NCBI RefSeq assembly: GCF_905220975.1
Contig: NZ_CAJNBK010000016.1
Span: forward strand, 62,001 to 126,000
Length of the DNA: 64,000 nt
DNA from: Paraburkholderia haematera
GTDB lineage: Bacteria > Pseudomonadota > Gammaproteobacteria > Burkholderiales > Burkholderiaceae
Reading direction: 5' to 3'
The position numbers were made by a program, and so were the translations under genes. Positions 46,846-55,960 of the stretch are shown piece by piece; the stretch's first letter is position 1; the number at the start of each line of letters is the position of its first letter. The notes beneath the pieces are model-generated. The model was not told the DNA's origin. It worked only from the letters and a program-made list of their open reading frames with translations, and did no database searches.

Positions 46846-47024
46846 GCGAGAACACAGATTCCAGATGCACCACTACCGCGGCTGCGCGGGGGACCCGCTT
46901 AAGAATTAGCGGTGTGAGCCGCTTTCTTTTGCCTACTTTTCTTTGCGGCAGGCAAAGAAAAGTAGGTGCCGCCCCGCACAGGGGCAACGCTAATAGACCA
47001 CGAACAAAGCAAGGAAAGGCCACC
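46846..47024 (-). repeat. Right arm of the long inverted-repeat intergenic element
   Basis: The inverted copy of 46396-46575, differing by scattered substitutions and a few indels. Its internal perfect hairpin is CCTACTTTTCTTTG at 46932-46945 with CAAAGAAAAGTAGG at 46953-46966 and the same 7-base loop in opposite sense. It ends 46 bp before the stop of the leftward sua5 gene, so the element sits between the convergent GDSL and sua5 genes. Confidence 0.85.
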
Positions 47025-47069
47025 GCCGCAGGCATACAAAAAAAGCACCACTACAAGGCAAAAACCCCA

Positions 47070-48119
47070 TCAAGCCTGCGCTTCAAAAGCAGCCGCCGCA
47101 CGCCCTAACCGATCATTAACAGCAATCCACTCAATCGTGTCCGGCAACTTCTCAATAAGAATCCGACTCACATCCGCGCGATCCAGCGCCCTTAGCAGGC
47201 CATACAACTCACGCGCATACACATGCGGATCTTCAGGCGCCGCAATAAAATGCACACCCTCGGCATGCGCCCATTCACCCGCGCGAGAAGCCCGCGCCAC
47301 CAAAGCAACACGCTCATCCACCCGGCGCGCCGCGAGCACACTCCGCAACGCATCAAAAGGCAGCAAAGCCAGCGGCGTTCGCGGCGCATAGTGCGCCTTC
47401 AACGTACCCGAGGCGCGCGGAGCCGTCGCATCCGAACCGTCGGCCAAACGTGGCGCCTCGCCGAGCACATCGGCGATATCCTGCGGCGTGACCCGCCCCG
47501 GCCTCAACAGCGCCGGAAACCCACGCGACAAATCCAGAATGGTCGATTCAATCCCGACGTCCGATGCGCCACCGTCCAGCACATGAATCGCGCTGCCAAA
47601 CTCATCGCGCACATGCTGCGCCGTCGTCGGGCTCACATGTCCAAAACGATTCGCCGACGGCGCAGCCACGCCGCCATGTCCACCGCGCAACGCGCTGAAC
47701 GCTTCCAGCAAAGCCTGGGCAACCGGATGTGACGGGCAGCGCAAACCCACCGAATCCTGTCCACCGCTCACCGCTGCGTCAATTCGCGCGGCACGCTTCA
47801 GGATCAGCGTGAGCGGCCCCGGCCAGAACGCATCGATCAGGCGCTGCGCCTCAGCCGGCAAATATTCGACCCAATAGTTCGGATCGCCCTGCGGCGCCAG
47901 ATGCACGATCACCGGATGGTTCGCCGGCCTTCCCTTCGCCGCATAAATACGCGCGACCGCGTCCGGACTTTCGGCGTCGCCGCCGAGTCCGTAGACAGTC
48001 TCCGTGGGGAACGCAACCAGACCGCCCGCATCGAGCAGCGCGGCCGCGTGCTCGATCTGCGCAGCGCTCACAGGCAAGGCGCTCGCGGCGCCTTGGGCGG
48101 GTTTCTGTTGATCCGGCAT
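47070..48119 (-). CDS. L-threonylcarbamoyladenylate synthase, Sua5 type
   Basis: A 349-residue enzyme with the YrdC domain (about 20-210) and the C-terminal Sua5 domain (about 230-349), the long form rather than short TsaC. The YrdC core shows FPTETVYGLGGDA, IYAAKGRPANHPVIVHL and APSANRFGHVSPT. It makes threonylcarbamoyl-AMP from threonine, bicarbonate and ATP for the t6A37 modification of tRNAs. It lies 10 bp after purK and closes the leftward glycolysis-purine block, the same place as in other Burkholderia. Confidence 0.93.
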   Translation of the reverse strand: MPDQQKPAQGAASALPVSAAQIEHAAALLDAGGLVAFPTETVYGLGGDAESPDAVARIYAAKGRPANHPVIVHLAPQGDPNYWVEYLPAEAQRLIDAFWPGPLTLILKRAARIDAAVSGGQDSVGLRCPSHPVAQALLEAFSALRGGHGGVAAPSANRFGHVSPTTAQHVRDEFGSAIHVLDGGASDVGIESTILDLSRGFPALLRPGRVTPQDIADVLGEAPRLADGSDATAPRASGTLKAHYAPRTPLALLPFDALRSVLAARRVDERVALVARASRAGEWAHAEGVHFIAAPEDPHVYARELYGLLRALDRADVSRILIEKLPDTIEWIAVNDRLGRAAAAFEAQA

Positions 48120-48129
48120 GGTACTCGCG

Positions 48130-49326
48130 TCAGCTCGTGATGATATGCAGGAGCCGCGCGCAATCGCGCGCCGCCGTGCGGGCTTCTTCGAGCGTCGCGG
48201 CCGTGAAGTTCACGTGACCCATCTTGCGTCCACAACGTGCTTCTTCCTTGCCGTACAGATGCAAACGCGCCGCCGGCATCGCGGCGACCTCGTGCCACGG
48301 CGGCGTAACCGCCGCGCCCTTCGGGCCGTCCGGAAACCAGACGTCGCCAAGAATGTTCAGCATCGCCACCGGCGAATGCTGGCGCGTGTCGCCGAGCGGC
48401 ATGCCGGTCATTGCGCGGACCTGCTGTTCGAACTGGCTGGTCGCGCAGGCGTCGACGGTGTAGTGGCCGGAGTTGTGGGGACGCGGCGCCATTTCGTTGG
48501 CGACGAGCGAACCGTCTTCGAGAATGAAGAACTCGACGCACAGCACGCCAACATAGCCGAGCTTGTCCGCGATTTGCAGCGCGGCCTGCTGCGCCTGCTG
48601 GACCAGCGAGGGGCTCGCATCCGGCGCGGGCACGATGGTGTGCGACAGCACGCCGTCGCGATGCGTGTTCTGTGCCAGCGAATACACCGCCGACGCACCG
48701 CTCGCCGCGCGCGCAATCAGCGCGGAGACTTCGAACTTCAGCGGCAAACGCTTTTCAAGCACGCACGGAACGCCTGCCAGCGATGCATGCGCCTCGCGCA
48801 CCTCCTCGGCATTGCGCACGCGAATCTGGCCTTTGCCGTCATAGCCCATGCGCGCCGTCTTGAGAATGCCCGGCAGCACGGCTTCGAGCTTCGCGTCGTC
48901 GATCGCGGCCAGCGCGTCCGACGACTCGATCACCACATGCGGCGCCACCGCCACACCCGACGACGCGATAAAACGCTTCTCGGCAATCCGGTCCTGAGCG
49001 ACGGCGACACAACGGCCCGCCGGGCTCACGAAGGTGGTCCTCGCAAGAAAATCGAGGCTCGCGGCCGGCACGTTTTCGAATTCGGTCGACACCGCCGCGC
49101 ACAGCCGCGCGAGTTCGGTGAGCGACGCTTCGTCGTCGTAAGCTGCACGGATATGCCGATCGGCAACCGCGCCCGCCGGACTGGTTTCGTCCGGATCGAG
49201 CACGGCGACGCGATAGCCCATTGCTTGAGCGGCAAAACAGAACATGCGGCCGAGCTGGCCGCCACCGACCATGCCAAGCCATGCGCCGGGCAGAATCGGT
49301 GAAACCGGGGTGTTGTCTGGGTTCAT
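48130..49326 (-). CDS. purK: N5-carboxyaminoimidazole ribonucleotide synthase
   Basis: A 398-residue ATP-grasp enzyme. The N-terminal segment is GMVGGGQLGRMFCFAAQAMG. The central ATP-grasp domain contains KTARMGYDGKGQIRVRN and CVLEKRLPLKFEVSALIAR. The EMAPRPHNSGHYT stretch is the PurK hallmark. It carboxylates AIR to N5-CAIR in de novo purine synthesis and works with PurE, encoded 105 bp upstream on the same strand. Confidence 0.96.
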   Translation of the reverse strand: MNPDNTPVSPILPGAWLGMVGGGQLGRMFCFAAQAMGYRVAVLDPDETSPAGAVADRHIRAAYDDEASLTELARLCAAVSTEFENVPAASLDFLARTTFVSPAGRCVAVAQDRIAEKRFIASSGVAVAPHVVIESSDALAAIDDAKLEAVLPGILKTARMGYDGKGQIRVRNAEEVREAHASLAGVPCVLEKRLPLKFEVSALIARAASGASAVYSLAQNTHRDGVLSHTIVPAPDASPSLVQQAQQAALQIADKLGYVGVLCVEFFILEDGSLVANEMAPRPHNSGHYTVDACATSQFEQQVRAMTGMPLGDTRQHSPVAMLNILGDVWFPDGPKGAAVTPPWHEVAAMPAARLHLYGKEEARCGRKMGHVNFTAATLEEARTAARDCARLLHIITS

Positions 49327-49431
49327 CTTGTGTGGTCGGTCACGGCCGGATGCGCATGCAAAACGTGCAATAGCAGCACCCGGCCGGGGTTCAGACAGTG
49401 GGAGACATCTAAAAGCAGTCAGCCTCAGCGC

Positions 49432-49950
49432 TTATAGCGCCGGCAGCACCATTGCGTGGGCCGCTTCGTTCTGGCGTACGCGGAATGCAGCCAGTTTTTC
49501 CGCATACTCGGCGCTCGTGCCGCTCAGAATCGACACCGCGAACAACGCCGCATTCGCCGCGCCCGCTTCGCCGATTGCAAACGTGGCGACCGGCACGCCC
49601 TTGGGCATCTGCACGATCGAATGCAACGAATCGACGCCCTTCAGATACTTGCTCGCCACCGGCACGCCGAGTACCGGCACCGTGGTCTTGGCGGCCAGCA
49701 TGCCCGGCAGATGCGCCGCGCCGCCCGCACCCGCGATGATCGCGCGAATGCCGCGCTCACGCGCGCTTTCAGCATAGGCGAACATTTCGTCGGGCATGCG
49801 GTGCGCGGACACGACCTTCGCTTCGTAGGGAACGCCGAATTCCTGCAGAATCGCGACGGCGTTCTTCATCACATCCCAATCGGAACTGGACCCCATCAAC
49901 ACGCCGACAACCGGCGCGCCATGCGTATGGGCAGTCTGGACTTCACTCAT
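49432..49950 (-). CDS. purE: N5-carboxyaminoimidazole ribonucleotide mutase
   Basis: A 172-residue class I PurE. Family motifs are VLMGSSSDWDVMKNA, SAHRMPDEMFAYA with the active-site His, AGGAAHLPGM and PVLGVPVASKYLKGVDSL. It converts N5-CAIR to CAIR. It lies 36 bp downstream of purC and upstream of purK, forming a compact purCEK operon. Confidence 0.96.
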   Translation of the reverse strand: MSEVQTAHTHGAPVVGVLMGSSSDWDVMKNAVAILQEFGVPYEAKVVSAHRMPDEMFAYAESARERGIRAIIAGAGGAAHLPGMLAAKTTVPVLGVPVASKYLKGVDSLHSIVQMPKGVPVATFAIGEAGAANAALFAVSILSGTSAEYAEKLAAFRVRQNEAAHAMVLPAL

Positions 49951-49986
49951 CTTACGGCTTCCTTGTGTCTCGAGCGGCGCTAACCG

Positions 49987-50880
49987 TTAGTCAGCGAGCT
50001 TCTGTCCGGTCAGGCGTTCGAGCGCTTCCTGGTACTTCTCGCCCGTCTTCGTGACCACGTCGTCCGGCAGCTTCGGTGCAGGCGGCTCTTTCTTCCACGG
50101 CTGGGTTTCGAGCCAGTCGCGCACGAACTGTTTGTCGAACGAAGGCGGGTTGGTGCCGACCTGATACTGGTCAGCCGGCCAGAAGCGCGACGAGTCGGCG
50201 GTCAGCGCCTCGTCCATCAGATAGAGCTGACCGTGGTTGTCCAGGCCGAATTCGAACTTGGTATCCGCGATGATGATGCCGCGCGTCGCAGCATAGTCAG
50301 CCGCTTCCTTGTACAGCTTGATCGAGATGTCGCGGATCGTGGCCGACAGTTCGGTGCCGATGCGGCGTTCCATCTCGTTGTACGTGATGTTTTCGTCGTG
50401 GTGGCCCATTTCGGCCTTGGCTGCCGGCGTGAAAATCGGCTCAGGCAGCTTTTGCGCGTTTTGCAGGCCCGGCGGCAGTTCCACGCCGCACACCGAACCG
50501 GTTGCCTGGTAGTCTTTCCAGCCACTGCCGGCCAGATAGCCGCGCACCACTGCTTCGACGAGGATCGGCTCGAGGCGCTTCACCACCACCGCGCGGCCCT
50601 TGACCTGTTCGACTTCGTCAGCCGCCACCACGGATTCGGGCGCCACGCCCGTGAGGTGATTCGGCACCACGTGCTTGAGTTTCTCGAACCAGAAGTTCGC
50701 CATTTCGTTGAGCACGCGGCCCTTATTCGGAATCGGCTCGCCCATGATGACGTCGAACGCCGACAAACGGTCGGTCGTGACGATCAGCAACTGGTCGTTG
50801 CCCACCGCATAGTTGTCGCGGACTTTACCGCGGCCGAGCAGCGGCAGCGAGTGGAGCGTGGATTCGTAAAGGGTAGACAT
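49987..50880 (-). CDS. purC: SAICAR synthase (phosphoribosylaminoimidazole-succinocarboxamide synthase)
   Basis: A 297-residue enzyme of the longer, yeast-like SAICAR synthase type. RGKVRDNYAVGNDQLLIVTT, DRLSAFDVIMGEPIPNKGRV and IADTKFEFGLDNHGQLYLMD are the signature regions. It joins aspartate to CAIR using ATP. It starts the purine part of the block and is separated from fba by a terminator-like hairpin. The ribosome site is weak. Confidence 0.96.
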   Translation of the reverse strand: MSTLYESTLHSLPLLGRGKVRDNYAVGNDQLLIVTTDRLSAFDVIMGEPIPNKGRVLNEMANFWFEKLKHVVPNHLTGVAPESVVAADEVEQVKGRAVVVKRLEPILVEAVVRGYLAGSGWKDYQATGSVCGVELPPGLQNAQKLPEPIFTPAAKAEMGHHDENITYNEMERRIGTELSATIRDISIKLYKEAADYAATRGIIIADTKFEFGLDNHGQLYLMDEALTADSSRFWPADQYQVGTNPPSFDKQFVRDWLETQPWKKEPPAPKLPDDVVTKTGEKYQEALERLTGQKLAD

Positions 50881-50916
50881 CGTCGTGGTTCGCTAAAAGT
50901 GGGGCAAAAAGTGTGA

Positions 50917-50963
50917 CCGGAACAAAAGGGAAACGCCGTTCCCCGGATGATGCGGGAACGGCG
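50917..50963 (-). terminator. Terminator between fba and purC
   Basis: CGCCGTTCCC at 50934-50943 and GGGAACGGCG at 50954-50963 form a perfect 10-bp stem with a 10-base loop. In the leftward direction it is followed by TTTCCCTTTTGTTCC. It lies 50 bp after the fba stop, so fba and purC are probably separate transcription units. Confidence 0.75.
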
Positions 50964-51012
50964 ATCGAACGACAACCTGGCCAATCAGCCAGGCGTAGAG
51001 CCTGCTTATAGC

Positions 51013-52077
51013 TTAGCGGACGACTTGCGCGAGGTCGCCCGATTTGTACTTCTCCGCGATTTTATCAAGCGAAACCGGCTTGATCTTGCCAGCCTGGCCT
51101 TCGCAGCCGAATTGCGTGAAGCGCTCGAGACAGATCTTCATCGCGGCTTCGCGCGCCGGCTTCAGGTAATCGCGCGGATCGAACTTGCCCGGATTGGTCG
51201 CCATGTAGCGGCGGATCGCACCGGTGATCGCCAGACGCAGGTCGGTGTCGATATTGACCTTGCGCACGCCGTTCCTGATGCCTTCCTGGATTTCTTCGAC
51301 CGGCACGCCATAGGTTTCCTTCATGTCGCCGCCGAATTCGCGAATTTCCGCGAGCAGTTCCTGCGGCACCGACGACGAACCGTGCATCACCAGGTGCGTG
51401 TTCGGAATGCGCTGGTGAATTTCCTTGATGCGCTGGATCGACAGAATGTCGCCCGTGGGCTTCTTGCTGAACTTGTACGCGCCGTGCGACGTACCGATCG
51501 CGATCGCGAGCGCGTCGCATTGCGTGCGCTTGACGAAGTCGGCAGCCTGCTCCGGGTCGGTCAGCAGTTGTTCGCGGGTCATCGTACCTTCCGCGCCGTG
51601 ACCGTCTTCCTTGTCGCCCTTCATGGTTTCCAGCGAACCGAGCACACCCAGTTCCGCTTCCACCGTGATGCCGATCGAGTGCGCCGCTTCAACGACCTTG
51701 CGCGAGACTTCGACATTGTATTCGTACGATGCGACCGTCTTGCCGTCGGCTTCGAGCGAACCGTCCATCATCACGCTGGTGAAACCGCTGCGGATCGCCG
51801 CCATACAGACCGCCGGCGATTGACCATGGTCCTGGTGCATCACAACCGGAATATGCGGGTACGACTCGACCGCGGCTTCGATCAGATGACGCAGGAACGG
51901 CTCGCCCGCGTACTTACGCGCGCCGGCCGACGCTTGCATGATGACCGGGGCGTTGATCTTGTCGGCCGCGGCCATGATGGCCTGCACCTGCTCCAGATTG
52001 TTCACGTTGAATGCCGGAATGCCGTAACCGTTTTCGGCGGCATGGTCCAGCAGTTGACGCATTGATACGAGAGGCAT
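51013..52077 (-). CDS. fba: Class II fructose-bisphosphate aldolase
   Basis: A 354-residue zinc aldolase from the ATG at 52075-52077, preceded by AAGGAG. It starts MPLVSMRQLLDHAAENGYGI. The metal-site region VVMHQDHGQSPAVCMAAIRS holds the first His ligand; SVMMDGSLEADGKT, AIAIGTSHGAYKF and LVMHGSSSVPQELL carry the remaining active-site parts. It belongs to the CbbA-like class IIB group and cleaves fructose 1,6-bisphosphate in glycolysis and gluconeogenesis. It follows pyk after 227 bp. Confidence 0.96.
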   Translation of the reverse strand: MPLVSMRQLLDHAAENGYGIPAFNVNNLEQVQAIMAAADKINAPVIMQASAGARKYAGEPFLRHLIEAAVESYPHIPVVMHQDHGQSPAVCMAAIRSGFTSVMMDGSLEADGKTVASYEYNVEVSRKVVEAAHSIGITVEAELGVLGSLETMKGDKEDGHGAEGTMTREQLLTDPEQAADFVKRTQCDALAIAIGTSHGAYKFSKKPTGDILSIQRIKEIHQRIPNTHLVMHGSSSVPQELLAEIREFGGDMKETYGVPVEEIQEGIRNGVRKVNIDTDLRLAITGAIRRYMATNPGKFDPRDYLKPAREAAMKICLERFTQFGCEGQAGKIKPVSLDKIAEKYKSGDLAQVVR

Positions 52078-52274
52078 GCTTAACTCCTTAGATTGAAACG
52101 AATTCTGTGCTGTCGGCATCTTTTTTGACGATTTTATCGCGAAGCGAGCTTCATACCCTTTCACACGTTCCCTAAAGCGCGTTTCCCCGACGCGCGATTG
52201 GAGTCTGTGCGCCGCCTCTCGCGGGGCATGAGAGCCTGCTTCGCTCTATCAAGCCTTTGTGCCGATCGAGCAGT

Positions 52275-52292
52275 CTCCGGCTTACGCCGGAG
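52275..52292 (-). terminator. Small hairpin after pyruvate kinase
   Basis: CTCCGGC at 52275-52281 and GCCGGAG at 52286-52292 form a 7-bp stem with a 4-base loop, 13 bp after the pyk stop. No T-run follows, so termination is uncertain. Confidence 0.4.
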
Positions 52293-52304
52293 CGCTGATG
52301 CCAA

Positions 52305-53741
52305 TCAATACGGCTCGCCGACGCGCACGATCTTCAGCGTATTCGTGCCGCCTGCCTGACCCATCGGCTCGCCGACGGTCAGCACCACCATGTCGCCGCG
52401 CGACGCGTAGCCCTTGCTGACCACGGTTTCCAGCGCCTGCTGCAACGCGGTGTCACGGTCGCTGCTGGTGTCCAGATGCAGCGAGGTGACGTTGCGGTAG
52501 ATCGCCATGGCCCGTTCGCTGCCGATGCGCGGCGTGAGCGCGAAAATCGGCACGTGGGTCCAGTGACGCGACATCCACAGCGCGGTCGAACCCGACTCGG
52601 TCAACGCGACGATTGCCTTCGCGCCAAGGTGGTATGCCGTGAACAGCGCGCCCATCGCGATCGACTGGTCGATCCGCGTGAACGTGCGGTCGAGGAAATC
52701 CTTGTCCAGTTCCGACTGTTCCGACTTCTCGGCTTCGAGGCAGATCGCGGACATTGTCTCGATGGTCTGCACCGGGTACTTGCCCGCAGCGGACTCGGCC
52801 GACAGCATCACCGCATCCGTTCCGTCCAGCACCGCGTTGGCCACGTCCGACACTTCGGCGCGGGTCGGCACCGGTGCGTAGATCATCGACTCCATCATCT
52901 GGGTCGCGGTGATCACGAACTTGTTCGATTCACGCGCCATCCGAATCATGCGCTTTTGCAGCGCGGGAACTGCGGCATTCCCCACTTCCACGGCCAGATC
53001 GCCACGCGCGACCATGATGCCGTCCGAGGCGTCGAGGATGCCTTGCAGCGCCGGAATCGCTTCCGCCCGCTCGATCTTCGCGATCATCTTCGGCTTGATG
53101 CCATAGGGCGCGCCGGCGATATTCGCGAGCTGGCGAGCCATTTCCATGTCGGTGGCGTTCTTGGGGAACGATACCGCGACGTAATCCACGCCGAGGGACA
53201 TCGCCGTGCGGATGTCTTCCATGTCTTTGGCCGTGAGGGCAGGCGCCGTGAGCCCGCCGCCCTGGCGGTTGATGCCCTTGTTGTTCGACAACTCGCCGCC
53301 GATCGTCACGGTGGTGTGAATCTCGCTGCCGAGCACGCGCACGACGTCCAGCACGATCAGGCCGTCGTTGAGCAACAGCACGTCGCCTGGTTTCAGGTCG
53401 CGCGGCAGGTCTTTGTAGTCGAGGCCGACGCGATCGTCGTTGCCGAGTTCACATTCGGCGTCGAGGACGAAGGGGTTGCCGGGGACCAGCGTGGTCTTGC
53501 CGTTTTCGAATTTGCCGACGCGAATCTTCGGACCTTGCAGGTCGGCCATGATGCCGACTTCGCGGCCGGCCTTGCGGGCCGCCTCGCGCACGAATTCGGC
53601 GCGCTGGCGGTGGTCGTCGGCGGTGCCGTGCGAGAAATTGAGCCGCACCACGTCGGCCCCCGCCTGAATCATTTGCAGCAGGATTTCCGGCGTACTGGAA
53701 GCCGGTCCGATGGTAGCGACAATCTTGGTGGCGCGATGCAT
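52305..53741 (-). CDS. pyk: Pyruvate kinase
   Basis: A 478-residue enzyme from the ATG at 53739-53741 with GAGGAG five bases upstream; the length equals typical proteobacterial Pyk. MHRATKIVATIGPASSTPEI, VRLNFSHG, GDLAVEVG, KFVITATQMMESM and VMLSAESAAGKYP are classic motifs. It converts phosphoenolpyruvate and ADP to pyruvate and ATP. The same frame stays open for 142 codons upstream to just after the pgk stop, which is treated separately. It lies between pgk and fba. Confidence 0.96.
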   Translation of the reverse strand: MHRATKIVATIGPASSTPEILLQMIQAGADVVRLNFSHGTADDHRQRAEFVREAARKAGREVGIMADLQGPKIRVGKFENGKTTLVPGNPFVLDAECELGNDDRVGLDYKDLPRDLKPGDVLLLNDGLIVLDVVRVLGSEIHTTVTIGGELSNNKGINRQGGGLTAPALTAKDMEDIRTAMSLGVDYVAVSFPKNATDMEMARQLANIAGAPYGIKPKMIAKIERAEAIPALQGILDASDGIMVARGDLAVEVGNAAVPALQKRMIRMARESNKFVITATQMMESMIYAPVPTRAEVSDVANAVLDGTDAVMLSAESAAGKYPVQTIETMSAICLEAEKSEQSELDKDFLDRTFTRIDQSIAMGALFTAYHLGAKAIVALTESGSTALWMSRHWTHVPIFALTPRIGSERAMAIYRNVTSLHLDTSSDRDTALQQALETVVSKGYASRGDMVVLTVGEPMGQAGGTNTLKIVRVGEPY

Positions 53742-54167
53742 GAGTCTCCTCGTCTGGATAGGATCGCTGGAATGAGCGCTGCGAGTCGGATGCGGAGGCT
53801 GCGCACCGAAGGATGCTGCCGGGGGCTGCGCGCCGGTTGAAACCAGCGTCGCTTTATGGGGTGAAGCGGTGTTCGACACCGGCACGAGGGGCGCCGGTGG
53901 GGGTGCGGGCGCGACTTCTGCGTCCGGGAGTTCTGCCGGCGAGGGGGCGGCTTGTCCGTCGGACAATTCCGCTGCCTCGCTGGCAGTGGTCAACTCCGCG
54001 AGCGCGAGGGGCGACCCGGATTCTTCCTGCTCGGTTGCCGCGTGGTTTAACGCTTGCGGCACAGCGGTGGAGCGCGCTTCGCGCTCCCCTGCCGTTGCTA
54101 CTGCGGTGTTGCGCGGCTTGCTGCCGCGCGCTTTTGCAGACTTCGCTGAGGGGGAGCGCGTCGCCAC
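53742..54167 (-). other. Open 142-codon stretch between pgk and pyk, in frame with pyk
   Basis: From a GTG at 54165-54167, one base after the pgk stop, the frame reads through without a stop into pyk. The predicted peptide is rich in Ala, Pro, Ser and Glu (for example SPAELPDAEVAPAPPPAPLV) and has almost no hydrophobic core. It could be a non-conserved spacer that is open by chance of GC content, an N-terminal extension of Pyk made by coupled translation, or a disordered linker. The strong ribosome site at the pyk ATG favours ordinary Pyk as the main product. No other gene is visible in the gap. Confidence 0.4.
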
Positions 54168-54168
54168 G

Positions 54169-55362
54169 TTAAGCCCGCGATTCCAGAACTTCGACCGCCG
54201 GCAGCTTCTTGCCCTCAAGGAACTCGAGGAAGGCGCCGCCGCCCGTTGAAATGTAGCTGACCTTGTCGTGGATGCCGTACTTGGCAATCGCGGCCAGCGT
54301 GTCGCCGCCGCCTGCAATCGAGAACGCCGACGATTTGGCGATCGCGTCAGCGAGCGTCTTGGTCCCGTTGCCGAACTGATCGAATTCGAACACGCCGACC
54401 GGGCCGTTCCACACGATCGTGCCGGCTTTTTCCAGTTGCGCGGCGAGCACTTTGGCGGTTTCCGGTCCGATGTCGAGGATCATGTCGTCGTCCTGCACGT
54501 CCGCCACGGCTTTCACTTCAGCCTTGGCGGTCGGCGAGAATTCTTTCGCCGTGACCACGTCGGTCGGGATCGGTACTGAGGCGCCGCGGGCTTTCGCTGC
54601 GTCGATGATGGCTTTGGCTTCGTTGAGCAGATCGGCTTCGGCGAGCGACTTGCCGATCTTCAGGCCGGCCGCCAGCATGAACGTATTGGCGATGCCGCCG
54701 CCCACGATCAGCTGATCGACCTTGTCGGCCAGCGACTTCAGGATGGTCAGCTTGGTGGACACCTTCGAGCCGGCGACGATTGCCACCAGCGGACGCTTCG
54801 GCGCGCCCAGCGCCTGGCCGAGTGCTTCGAGCTCAGCGGCCAGCAGCGGGCCGGCACAGGCGACCGGCGCGTATTTGGCGATGCCGTGCGTGGTCGCTTC
54901 GGCGCGGTGCGCGGTGCCGAACGCGTCGTTCACGTAGATGTCGCAGAGCTTCGCCATTTTTTGCGCGAGCTCGTCGGAATCCTTCTTTTCGCCCTTGTTG
55001 ACGCGGCAGTTTTCCAGCAGCACGACCTGGCCCGGCGTGACATTCACGCCGTTTTCGACCCAGTTGGCGACCAGCGGCACGTCACGGCCGAGCAGTTCGG
55101 CCAGACGCTTCGCGACCGGCGCAAGCGAGTCTTCCGGCTTGAATTCGCCTTCGGTCGGGCGGCCCAGATGCGACGTAACCATCACAGCGGCGCCGGCGTC
55201 CAGCGCGGCCTTGATGGCCGGCACGGAGGCGCGGATGCGGGTGTCTTCAGTGATGTTGCCTTGATCGTCCTGCGGCACGTTCAGATCGGCACGGATGAAC
55301 ACGCGTTTGCCGGATAGCTTGCCTTCGGCGATCAGATCGGAGAGACGCAATACCTTGTTCAT
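54169..55362 (-). CDS. pgk: Phosphoglycerate kinase
   Basis: A 397-residue enzyme starting MNKVLRLSDLIAEGKLSGKR. Conserved stretches include VFIRADLNVPQD, TSHLGRPTEG, VLLENCRVNKGEKK, VNDAFGTAHRAEA, GPVGVFEFDQFGNGT and GGGDTLAA. It exchanges phosphate between 1,3-bisphosphoglycerate and ADP. It is the first of the glycolytic genes in the leftward block. A 274-bp gap to azlD upstream should hold its promoter. Confidence 0.96.
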   Translation of the reverse strand: MNKVLRLSDLIAEGKLSGKRVFIRADLNVPQDDQGNITEDTRIRASVPAIKAALDAGAAVMVTSHLGRPTEGEFKPEDSLAPVAKRLAELLGRDVPLVANWVENGVNVTPGQVVLLENCRVNKGEKKDSDELAQKMAKLCDIYVNDAFGTAHRAEATTHGIAKYAPVACAGPLLAAELEALGQALGAPKRPLVAIVAGSKVSTKLTILKSLADKVDQLIVGGGIANTFMLAAGLKIGKSLAEADLLNEAKAIIDAAKARGASVPIPTDVVTAKEFSPTAKAEVKAVADVQDDDMILDIGPETAKVLAAQLEKAGTIVWNGPVGVFEFDQFGNGTKTLADAIAKSSAFSIAGGGDTLAAIAKYGIHDKVSYISTGGGAFLEFLEGKKLPAVEVLESRA

Positions 55363-55636
55363 GGGCGTTTGTGCATGCGAGTTGATGGGAAGGCGGTGGC
55401 GGACGACGCGCTGGGTCGTGAGCGCGGCAAACTCCAGCGCTTGGGCACGGCAGCGGCTCCACTGAGTCGGGCGCCGGCGGCAGAGCCGCGGCTGTCGCGC
55501 CATGCAGCGGCGCGCTTATCCCGGAAACAGCCATTTTAACTGATCCACACTGCCTTCTGACCCGCAACCAGGCGAATGTCCCGTATTTGGAGGATGCATC
55601 GCGCATGTTGCAACACAGCATTTTCAGTTCAATCAA

Positions 55637-55960
55637 TTACATGAAGAGGCGCAAGAGCGTGAACACGACCATTCCCACCACAATCGTGCCGAGCATGGTG
55701 CGTCGCAACAAAAACCACGCAAGACCGGCCAGCGTCGCGTAAAACTCGTGGTTCGACGGCGCGAACGAGAGTCCTTCCGGCGTGCTCAGCACATCGGGCA
55801 GCACCACGGCCGCAAGTGCCGCGGCCGGCGCATAGCGCAGCATCCGCTGAACGCGCGCCGGCAAAACCGTGCGCTCGCCGCCGATTAGAAACATGGCGCG
55901 TGTCACTGCGGTGACGAAAGTCATGCCGATAATGGCTAGCCAGATCTGCGTGGATGTCAT
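55637..55960 (-). CDS. azlD: AzlD-family branched-chain amino acid export subunit
   Basis: A 107-residue membrane protein with about four hydrophobic segments (WLAIIGMTFVTAVTRAMFLI at the start, FTLLRLFM at the end). RMLRYAPAAALAAVVLPDVL is the family hallmark. Its ATG overlaps the AzlC stop (ATGA at 55957-55960). AzlC and AzlD together export leucine, valine or isoleucine analogues. Confidence 0.9.
   Translation of the reverse strand: MTSTQIWLAIIGMTFVTAVTRAMFLIGGERTVLPARVQRMLRYAPAAALAAVVLPDVLSTPEGLSFAPSNHEFYATLAGLAWFLLRRTMLGTIVVGMVVFTLLRLFM

Noticed and set aside
46310..47108. Several short open frames within and beside the inverted repeat
   Set aside because: They read both arms in both directions with similar Arg/Lys-rich peptides and have no ribosome sites; these are repeat translations, not genes.
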